The notes under the pieces are model-generated. The model had not been told where the DNA came from and made no database searches. It saw only the letters and a list, made by a program, of their open reading frames with translations. Both the position numbers and the translations under genes were made by a program. DNA of 33,101 bases, taken from the NCBI GenBank assembly GCA_030065265.1, contig JASJCW010000015.1, positions 1-33,101 on the forward strand, in the 5' to 3' direction. Numbering within the stretch: position 1 is the stretch's first letter; each line of letters opens with the position of its first letter. Shown piece after piece: positions 17,900 through 24,035 of this stretch. This DNA comes from Prochloraceae cyanobacterium (GTDB lineage: Bacteria > Cyanobacteriota > Cyanobacteriia > Cyanobacteriales > JASJDA01).

Positions 17900-18352
17900 A
17901 TGGTTGAACGATTACAAACTCGTTTTACTAACGGGGTAAATTTAGTGCATGCTATTGCTGGACGGGTAAGGCTGCGAATTACGGACAGTAATCTCAGAAG
18001 CAGTTTAAAGGTAATAGAACAGCAATTACAGCAACAAGAAGGAATCAGTGAAGTACGCAGCAACGAGAAAACAGGTAGCTTGCTAATCGTCTTTGAGTCT
18101 AATAAAATGTCACAAGTTCAATTGTGCGACTCTCTCGAACGATGCGGTATTTCAGAGATATCGGGATTCTCTTCGGATGCAACAACAACATTTTCTCGCT
18201 CGCAAGCCTCTTCGCAAGCCGGCAAGAGACTTAAAGCCTTTATCCCGCCTATAATTGGACTGCTAACGGTGAGAGTGCTGAGAATGCATAGCTGGGGCGC
18301 GATCGCTACGTACTTAATCATCACGAAGATAGCTCGTCTGTCGATCCAGTAA
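17900..18352 (+). CDS. Small HMA_2-like membrane protein
   Basis: The 150-aa product begins with a ferredoxin-like heavy-metal-associated (HMA_2-type) domain (about 12-88) carrying HAIAGRVRLRI (17-27). This is the same arginine-rich signature as in the ATPase N-terminus downstream. It lacks the CxxC of classical HMA domains, so it need not bind soft metals. A serine- and threonine-rich linker (about 95-108) leads to one or two C-terminal membrane helices (about 112-146). It precedes the P-type ATPase by 104 nt on the same strand and probably works with it. In ferrosome clusters a similar HMA-plus-membrane protein (FezC) accompanies the ATPase, but the correspondence here is inferred. The ATG is not preceded by a clear Shine-Dalgarno. 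Confidence 0.72.
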   Translation: MVERLQTRFTNGVNLVHAIAGRVRLRITDSNLRSSLKVIEQQLQQQEGISEVRSNEKTGSLLIVFESNKMSQVQLCDSLERCGISEISGFSSDATTTFSRSQASSQAGKRLKAFIPPIIGLLTVRVLRMHSWGAIATYLIITKIARLSIQ

Positions 18353-18456
18353 CTTGAGTTAAAGCAACTAAAAAGCATTCGGGAGAAAGCAGCTGAGGAA
18401 AAGCTGTTCGAGCGAATAATATCGATCGCGTCGCCAACAAGGACGAAGGGGGTGAT

Positions 18457-20697
18457 ATGGAAGGACTAGAACAACACCCTGGTAGGATCTCCGGCAACCA
18501 GGGGAATTTAAACGGGAAATTGACTTTAGTTGCTAAGAATAACGGCTCGGCTAACGATCCTTTCAAGATCGCCTATAAAATTGTCCACGCGACTCCAGGT
18601 CGAGTAAGAGTGCGAATTCCTCAAATTATTCACGATCGCGAATATATTAGATCGCTGCGAGCTATTGCGGCCTTAGACGATCGAATCTTAAGGATTAGCT
18701 TCAAACCTGCTGCGGCTTCTGTGACGATTTACTACGAATCTGAAGGTTATAGTGAAGCGCGATTCCGCTTCGATTTAGAGCAAATGATTCAACTAGCTAG
18801 CAATCCCAAGAGCCGTATCGCCCATCAAAGGGCGTTGACCCTGGCAGAAGAGGTCGAACCTAGTTATTGGTCAGCGATGAAATTGCCCGTTACAGCCACC
18901 GCTCTTGCTTTGCTAGCAGGGCCTTTGGGGTTAGCCATTTCTCCAGTAATTATTCAAGGAACTATTGCTATTGCTAGTTTGCCGATCGCGCGACGAGCCT
19001 GGGAAAGTATTTTTGGCCAAGGCAAACTCAATACTGACTTTCTCGATCTCAGTGCTATTTCGATCGTCACCAGCCAAAGTCATTTCCTAACTTCTTGCAG
19101 CATGGTCGTGTTGATCGAACTAGGAGAAGCAATTAGAGACCATACTGCCCGTTCTTCTCACCGTCGGACTTTGGATTTGCTCGGTTCTTTATCCCAGTTT
19201 GTTTGGGTAGAAAAAGACGGTTGCAAGCAACAAATTCCGCTCGAACGAGTGATGCCAGAAGATACCGTAATTGTCTATCCTGGCGAACAGATTCCCGTTG
19301 ACGGAACTATTCTGAGAGGAAAAGCACTAATTGACGAGCAAAAACTGACCGGAGAAGCGATGCCAGTAGTACGCACTAAAGGACAAGAAGTTTATGCTTC
19401 TACCCTAGTCAGGGAAGGACAGATTTATATCCTAGCCGCAAGAGTTGGTGCAGATACTAGAGCGGGGCGTACCATTCAACTAATTGAAGAAGCTCCAGTC
19501 CACGATACCCGCATGGAGAATTACGCCGCAAAAATTGCCGATCGCGCTGTTTTGCCTACTTTACTCTTGGGAGGTGCTGTCTTTACTATCACCCGAAACG
19601 TCGCTCGAACTGCTTCGGTGCTGACTATCGACTTCGCTACTGGAATTAGGGTTTCTGTGCCGACTACGGTGATGGCGGCTCTAATTGCTGCAGCAAAAAG
19701 CGGTATTTTAATTCGTTGCGGACGCGCTCTAGAAAAATTAGCAGAGGTAGATGCGCTAGTCTGCGATAAAACAGGAACTTTAACTCGAGGAGAAATTAGA
19801 ATCGTCGAAATTAAAACTGTCGCTCGCTCCCTCGAAGCTAACAAAGTTCTAGAATTAGCTGCTGCGGCCGAACAAAGAATTACTCACCCAGTCGCAGAAG
19901 CAATTATGCGTTACGCTCAATCTTTGGGAATTAGGATCTTGCCGCGAGGTAAGTGGAAATATCAAGTAGGTTTGGGTCTTCGTGCCGAAATTGAAGGACA
20001 AACTGTGTTAGTCGGCAGTAAAAGATACCTCGAGCGAGAAGGAATTGATTTCGAGCCGCTCTACAAACGCTATCCAGATTTACAAAAAATTGGTTATCCC
20101 ACAATCTACGTTGCCAGTGACGGCGAAATTCAAGGAGCAATTCAATATACAGATCCCCTACGTCCAGAAAGCAAACAAGTTATCCAAACCTTACAAGCAA
20201 AATTCGGCATAGAAATTTATTTGCTGACTGGAGATAACCAACAGCGAGCCAATCTAGTTGCCGAAGAACTAAAAATTCCGCTCGATCGCGTTTGCGCCGA
20301 AGCTTTTCCCGAATGCAAAGCCGAAGTGATCCGCAACTTGCGCGATCGTGGCAAAACAGTTGCTTTTGTTGGAGACGGTCTTAACGACTCTGCCGGCCTC
20401 GCCTATGCAGACGTATCCGTATCGTTTCGGGACGGATCGGACGTTGCTAGAGAAACAGCAGATGTGGTGTTAATGAAAAACGATCTCTGGGGTTTAGTGG
20501 AGGCGATCGCTATTGCGCGACACGCTCGGGAAATTATCCATCAAAATACCGGAATTGTTGCTATACCAAATATTTACGGATTGGCGATCGCCTCCACGGT
20601 GGGAATGAATCCGATGACGGCAACTTTAATTAACAACGGTTCTAGCGTGATTGCTGGAGTGAACGGTCTGCGTCCTTTGCTTACCGATGGAAGTTAA
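18457..20697 (+). CDS. P1B-like metal-transporting P-type ATPase lacking the CPx motif
   Basis: The 746-aa ATPase has an N-terminal HMA_2-like domain (about 38-115) with HATPGRVRVRI (44-54) and no CxxC. Catalytic motifs are intact: TGEAMPV (298-304), phosphorylated Asp437 in CDKTGTLTRG, the HP locus (H477, P478), TGDN (591-594) and GDGLND (639-644). In the metal-site helix, where copper and zinc pumps have CPC or CPx, this protein has Phe-Ala-Thr (393-395, in IDFATGIRVS). The final helix carries NNGSSVIAGVNGLRPL (727-742). The substrate is thus unlikely to be classical Cu or Zn, and a P1B-6/FezB-like iron role is one reading. The start is supported by an AAGGGGGTG ribosome site at 18446-18454. 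The next gene starts 18 nt downstream, indicating an operon. Confidence 0.88.
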   Translation: MEGLEQHPGRISGNQGNLNGKLTLVAKNNGSANDPFKIAYKIVHATPGRVRVRIPQIIHDREYIRSLRAIAALDDRILRISFKPAAASVTIYYESEGYSEARFRFDLEQMIQLASNPKSRIAHQRALTLAEEVEPSYWSAMKLPVTATALALLAGPLGLAISPVIIQGTIAIASLPIARRAWESIFGQGKLNTDFLDLSAISIVTSQSHFLTSCSMVVLIELGEAIRDHTARSSHRRTLDLLGSLSQFVWVEKDGCKQQIPLERVMPEDTVIVYPGEQIPVDGTILRGKALIDEQKLTGEAMPVVRTKGQEVYASTLVREGQIYILAARVGADTRAGRTIQLIEEAPVHDTRMENYAAKIADRAVLPTLLLGGAVFTITRNVARTASVLTIDFATGIRVSVPTTVMAALIAAAKSGILIRCGRALEKLAEVDALVCDKTGTLTRGEIRIVEIKTVARSLEANKVLELAAAAEQRITHPVAEAIMRYAQSLGIRILPRGKWKYQVGLGLRAEIEGQTVLVGSKRYLEREGIDFEPLYKRYPDLQKIGYPTIYVASDGEIQGAIQYTDPLRPESKQVIQTLQAKFGIEIYLLTGDNQQRANLVAEELKIPLDRVCAEAFPECKAEVIRNLRDRGKTVAFVGDGLNDSAGLAYADVSVSFRDGSDVARETADVVLMKNDLWGLVEAIAIARHAREIIHQNTGIVAIPNIYGLAIASTVGMNPMTATLINNGSSVIAGVNGLRPLLTDGS

Positions 20698-20704
20698 ACC
20701 TTAT

Positions 20705-20711
20705 GGAGGTG
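20705..20711 (+). promoter_or_regulatory. Strong ribosome-binding site of the first DUF5132-like gene
   Basis: GGAGGTG lies 4 nt before the ATG at 20716. Most genes in this window lack a strong Shine-Dalgarno, so this small protein is probably made at high level. The second paralogue has the same site at 22868-22874. Confidence 0.6.
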
Positions 20712-20715
20712 TATT

Positions 20716-21015
20716 ATGTCTTTTGAAATTTTTGACTTTGATATCGGCGATTTTGTTGAAGACTTTGGGTTACCCGGTCTTGTTATTGGTGCTGGTGCAG
20801 TAATTCTCGCACCGATCCTCGGCCCCGGACTGGCAAAAGTTGGTAAACCGCTAGCCAAGTCGGCCGTTAAAGGTACCATTTTGGTCTACGAAAAAACCAA
20901 AGGAGTTTTAGCAGAAGCAAAAGAAGCTTTTGAAGATATCGTAGCCGAAAGCAAGGCTGAATTAGCTGAAAGTTCAGCTCGAGAAGTCTTGACAGTTGAA
21001 GCTGAAACCGGATAA
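20716..21015 (+). CDS. DUF5132-like small membrane-associated protein, copy 1
   Basis: This 99-aa protein has a short acidic N-terminus, a hydrophobic glycine-rich segment (about 17-38, GLVIGAGAVILAPILG, with a GxxxG step), a lysine-rich amphipathic stretch (GKPLAKSAVKG) and an acidic C-terminal helix rich in A and E (about 62-95). By recalled family pattern it is DUF5132-like. Small GxxxG membrane proteins often oligomerise or shape membranes, and ferrosome and magnetosome proteins include such types. It is 18 nt downstream of the P-type ATPase and shares its operon. A paralogue lies at 22878. The molecular function is unknown. Its length and the strong ribosome site suggest an abundant structural or accessory subunit. 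Confidence 0.75.
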   Translation: MSFEIFDFDIGDFVEDFGLPGLVIGAGAVILAPILGPGLAKVGKPLAKSAVKGTILVYEKTKGVLAEAKEAFEDIVAESKAELAESSAREVLTVEAETG

Positions 21016-21022
21016 AAAACAA

Positions 21023-21135
21023 GGCAAAAGGAAAAAAGGCTTAACTTTTAACCTTTTGTCTTTATCCTTGAAACAATTTCGCACAGCTTCGCGCGAAGAT
21101 CTTAGTAGAGCGATCGGACTAAATCGCTCTTTAAA
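21023..21135. terminator. Hairpins between the convergent DUF5132-like gene and mgtE
   Basis: GGCAAAAGG (from about 21024) pairs with CCTTTTGTC (about 21053-21061). AGAGCGAT (21107-21114) and ATCGCTCT (21123-21130) form a perfect 8-bp stem with an 8-nt loop, followed by TTAAA. These probably terminate the ATPase-DUF5132 transcript and, read in reverse, mgtE. CTTCGCGCGAAG (near 21087) is a further palindrome between them. Confidence 0.55.
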
Positions 21136-21189
21136 GGTGCTAAAAACCAAATAACTAGAGACTACGTTAGCGGGCGTTTTGGTTAGGAT

Positions 21190-22587
21190 CTACAAATTTA
21201 AAATCAGCTTTGCTACATAAAAATAAACTAGAACCCCCAAAACATCAACTATCGTAGCGATCGAAGGGGCAGACATCAAAGCCGGATCTAAACCCAGAAA
21301 GGAGAAAAGAAAAGGCAGTGCCGTACCGATTACGGTAGATAGCACGGAAATTAGCAAAAGAGTTGTACCCACTACCAAAGCAATTAGTAAATTGCCTTGG
21401 AGAAGATAAGACCAAATAATTGCCACCAAACCTAACATTAAACCGAGCAATGCTCCTGCTATTGCTTCCCTTCTTATCGCCCAGAGTGCTTGATGAGAGC
21501 TAATTTTTCTGGTGTTTAAACCCCGAATCACCACTGTAGACGATTGACTGCCAATATCGCCGCCCGTATCGATCAATAAAGGTATGAAAGCAGCTAAAAT
21601 GATGTGTTGCTTTAAAATTTTTTCTTGAGCTTGGATAATCAGGCTTGCCAAGCAACTAACGATGAAGATCGCAATTAACCAGAAGGCACGCCTGCGAATT
21701 ATGCTGTAGAAAGAACTGTGAAAATAGCTCTTGCTTCCAACCCCGAGGCCGCCATGACTGTGAATATCTTCGGAAGTTTCCTCGTGCAAAATATCGATCG
21801 CGTCATCGACTGTGACGATACCAACTAGACGTTTTTCGGCATCTACTACAGGTAGAGCCAAGCAGTCATAGCGCTGGAGCAGTTGGGCTGCAACTTCACG
21901 ATCGGTATCGGTGTGAACGCAAATTACGTTACGATCCATAATCTCACCGATAGTTTGTTCCGGTCTCGCTATTACTAGATTTGGCAGCGAGAGAGAGCCG
22001 CTCAAGCGGCGAACTGGATCTGTAACATAGAGAGAGTAAATCGTCTCTGTAGTCGGAGCCAAGCGGCGGGTATGCTCTAAAGCTCGATCGACAGTCCAAC
22101 CTTCTTTGAAGGAAATACATTCCGGTGTCATGATTCGACCGGCCGTATTGGGTTTGTAACCCAAAAGCAAAGCCGTCTTTTCCCGTTCTTCGTGACTGAG
22201 TTGGGCTAGCAAACGACGGACGACTTTAGCAGGTAACTCTTCAAATAGTTTGGCTCGATCGTCTGGGGACATTTTGTCCACAATATCGAGGAGATCCTGC
22301 AGCTTGAAATCTTCAATCAGTAATTGTTGTACCCTGGGTTTGAGGTGTTCGTAAACTTCAATCGCTTCATCTTTGGAAAGCAAGCGAAAGGCCAGAGCCT
22401 GCATTGCTTCTGGCAAACCTTCGATCGCGTCGGCAATGTCTACAGGTAAAACCGGAACCAATACTGTTTTAGCTCCTTCTAAATTGTTTACCTCTAGCAA
22501 CATCTTGAGCTGAGTTCGGACTAGCTTTTGCAGTTCTTGACGAGAAACAAACTCTTTTGAGACTGGTAGATTGCTATTTTGATTCAA
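21190..22587 (-). CDS. mgtE: Magnesium transporter MgtE
   Basis: The 465-aa protein has the MgtE plan: a superhelical N domain (about 25-135, with AIEGLPEAMQALAFRLL and LFEELPAKVVRRLLAQL), a CBS pair (about 140-275) and a five-helix membrane pore (about 295-465). The pore shows PLLIDTGGDIGSQSS and a final helix with ATIVDVLGVLVYF. MgtE channels pass Mg2+ down its gradient and close when Mg2+ fills the N and CBS domains, so the protein senses its own substrate. Length and domain order are normal. It lies on the minus strand between the two DUF5132-like genes, convergent with one and divergent from the other. No riboswitch was recognised in the 290 nt upstream. Confidence 0.95.
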   Translation of the reverse strand: MNQNSNLPVSKEFVSRQELQKLVRTQLKMLLEVNNLEGAKTVLVPVLPVDIADAIEGLPEAMQALAFRLLSKDEAIEVYEHLKPRVQQLLIEDFKLQDLLDIVDKMSPDDRAKLFEELPAKVVRRLLAQLSHEEREKTALLLGYKPNTAGRIMTPECISFKEGWTVDRALEHTRRLAPTTETIYSLYVTDPVRRLSGSLSLPNLVIARPEQTIGEIMDRNVICVHTDTDREVAAQLLQRYDCLALPVVDAEKRLVGIVTVDDAIDILHEETSEDIHSHGGLGVGSKSYFHSSFYSIIRRRAFWLIAIFIVSCLASLIIQAQEKILKQHIILAAFIPLLIDTGGDIGSQSSTVVIRGLNTRKISSHQALWAIRREAIAGALLGLMLGLVAIIWSYLLQGNLLIALVVGTTLLLISVLSTVIGTALPFLFSFLGLDPALMSAPSIATIVDVLGVLVYFYVAKLILNL

Positions 22588-22867
22588 AACATTCTACATC
22601 CATCTATAACAACAAACAACAAACATCTAAATCAGAATTGTTTCTGGACGCTTTTCGAGCTAAATTTAGAGACTCGATCGATCCTATTTTGGAGCTTTTT
22701 CAAGCAATTTTTTTATTAAAATTTGCCCTTAAATTTTTATAGATCCATATGCCAGTTTATTTTTTTAACGAGAATATATTTTTTCCTATAAAGATGTTAC
22801 CGAAATAATTGAAATCGGGCTAACATATTAAAATAATATTAGATGGTTATATAAAATATTTGCTAAC

Positions 22868-22874
22868 GGAGGTG
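22868..22874 (+). promoter_or_regulatory. Strong ribosome-binding site deciding the second DUF5132-like start
   Basis: GGAGGTG, 3 nt before the ATG at 22878, fixes the start there. The in-frame TTG at 22860 lies ahead of this site and is not the start. The context is the same as that of the paralogue (GGAGGTGTATT before its ATG), so leader and gene were duplicated together. Confidence 0.65.
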
Positions 22875-22877
22875 TCT

Positions 22878-23180
22878 ATGGCATTTAAACCAGAAGATCT
22901 CTTAGAAGACGTAGCTGACCAAGTAGGCGTTCCAGGAGTTATAGCAGGTATGGGCGCAGTGGTTCTCGCTCCTTTCTTGATTCCTGCTGTCGCTAAAGTT
23001 GGCAAACCGATGGCTAAAGCAGCTATTAAAGGTGGAATCGTTGCCTACCAAAAAGCTAAGGGCGTTATTGCTGAAGCTGGAGAAGTTTTTGAAGATCTAG
23101 TTGCAGAAGCTAAGGTGGAACTAGCCGAGCAGTCCGAAAAAAACCTCGATTCTATCGAAGCCAATCCCGAAGCCAGCTAG
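22878..23180 (+). CDS. DUF5132-like small membrane-associated protein, copy 2
   Basis: This 100-aa protein is a clear paralogue of the 20716 gene. It shows VPGVIAGMGAVVLAP (GxxxG step), KVGKPMAKAAIKGG, then EVFEDLVAEAKVELAE, against LVIGAGAVILAP, KVGKPLAKSAVKG and EAFEDIVAESKAELAE in copy 1. A hydrophobic glycine-rich helix is followed by an acidic amphipathic helix. It is divergent from mgtE and lies 247 nt before an HMA_2-like membrane protein. After its TAG, the same frame passes a second stop and stays open for 57 further codons (listed separately). Function is unknown. A structural or membrane-shaping partner of the ATPase system is inferred from neighbours only. Confidence 0.75.
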   Translation: MAFKPEDLLEDVADQVGVPGVIAGMGAVVLAPFLIPAVAKVGKPMAKAAIKGGIVAYQKAKGVIAEAGEVFEDLVAEAKVELAEQSEKNLDSIEANPEAS

Positions 23181-23186
23181 TGTTAA

Positions 23187-23360
23187 AAAACATCAAGAAT
23201 TGAATCGCAACCTGAGTTAGATCTCAATAATTCCAGCAGCTTACAACCCGTTTCTAACTCAGGAGTGTCAGATGTATTAAAAGTAGATTTTTCAGCTAAT
23301 ATCTTAGCAATTCTCGTTCGTAAATACCCGAGCTTAAAACTGCCTAAAAAAAAAGACTAA
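23187..23360 (+). pseudogene. In-frame coding-like extension after the second DUF5132-like gene
   Basis: After TAG and TAA (23178-23186) the frame of the preceding gene stays open to a TAA at 23358-23360. It encodes ESQPELDLNNSSSLQP, then VSDVLKVDFSANILAILV and RKYPSLKLPKKKD. The composition is protein-like, ending in a hydrophobic stretch and a basic tail. There is no ATG; a GTG at 23265 could start a 31-aa peptide. It may be a C-terminal extension cut off by new stops, or a small separate gene. Confidence 0.3.
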
Positions 23361-23427
23361 GCATATATTCTGGATAGAGATCGATCGCTATAAAAAAACA
23401 AATAGTTGCAAACTCCATCGAGAAAAA

Positions 23428-24024
23428 ATGATAAATGAAAATAACAAAAAAATGCTGGGGCAAATACACCAATTACTAGAAATTGACTTTCAATCTTCAA
23501 CAATAATTGCCCAGATTGTCAGTCAAACTCCGGGAAGATTGAGGTTGCGAATTGCTAAGGAATATCGCCAACAGCAGCAAATAGATCTAATTACTCAGAT
23601 GTTGCAAGAGCGTTTGCAGATCGATCGCTTGGGGACTAACTTACAGACTGGGAGTATTACTATTCTGTACTGCAAAGAGCGGCTCGATTTTCCGCAAATA
23701 AGCACTATTTTGGCAGAATTAGGCGTAATTTTGCCCGATCGCATTTCTGAAGCAAAAAATAACGACGGACGATCTCGAGCGGCAGCAGAAGTAATCGGCA
23801 GCTTTTCTCAGCTCGATCGAAAAGTTAAACTAGCAACCGACGAGGCGATCGACTTGCGTTTTCTAGTACCCCTTAGCTTTGGTGTCTTAGCCTTGCGACA
23901 GTTGCTAAACAAAGGTCTACTTATCGAAGCTATTCCCTGGTATGTTTTGGCGTGGTATGCTTTTGATAGTTTTATTAAGTTACATTACTCAAACGACAAC
24001 CAACCACTAACCACTAACAAATAA
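23428..24024 (+). CDS. HMA_2-like membrane protein, copy 2
   Basis: The 198-aa product has an HMA_2-type domain (about 25-105) with QTPGRLRLRI, the same signature as the 17900 protein and the ATPase N-terminus, and no CxxC. A charged linker (about 108-140) is followed by two hydrophobic segments (about 143-158 and 164-181: FLVPLSFGVLALRQLL, IPWYVLAWYAF). The architecture is the same as that of the 150-aa protein upstream, so the cluster carries two divergent copies. It is separated from the WD40 gene by 11 nt and is surely co-transcribed with it. A role as partner of the ATPase, or as a membrane anchor, is inferred. The bound ligand is unknown. Confidence 0.72.
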   Translation: MINENNKKMLGQIHQLLEIDFQSSTIIAQIVSQTPGRLRLRIAKEYRQQQQIDLITQMLQERLQIDRLGTNLQTGSITILYCKERLDFPQISTILAELGVILPDRISEAKNNDGRSRAAAEVIGSFSQLDRKVKLATDEAIDLRFLVPLSFGVLALRQLLNKGLLIEAIPWYVLAWYAFDSFIKLHYSNDNQPLTTNK

Positions 24025-24035
24025 GCAAATTATTT

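Noticed and set aside
19521..20140. Minus-strand frames inside the ATPase gene
   Set aside because: They are shadows of a strong coding gene on the other strand, with no ribosome site or family match.
22557..22742. 61-codon plus-strand frame overlapping the mgtE start
   Set aside because: It overlaps the mgtE start in reverse, has low-complexity composition and no ribosome site.
22860..22877. TTG start for the second DUF5132-like gene
   Set aside because: The ribosome site GGAGGTG lies inside this extension and points to the ATG at 22878.
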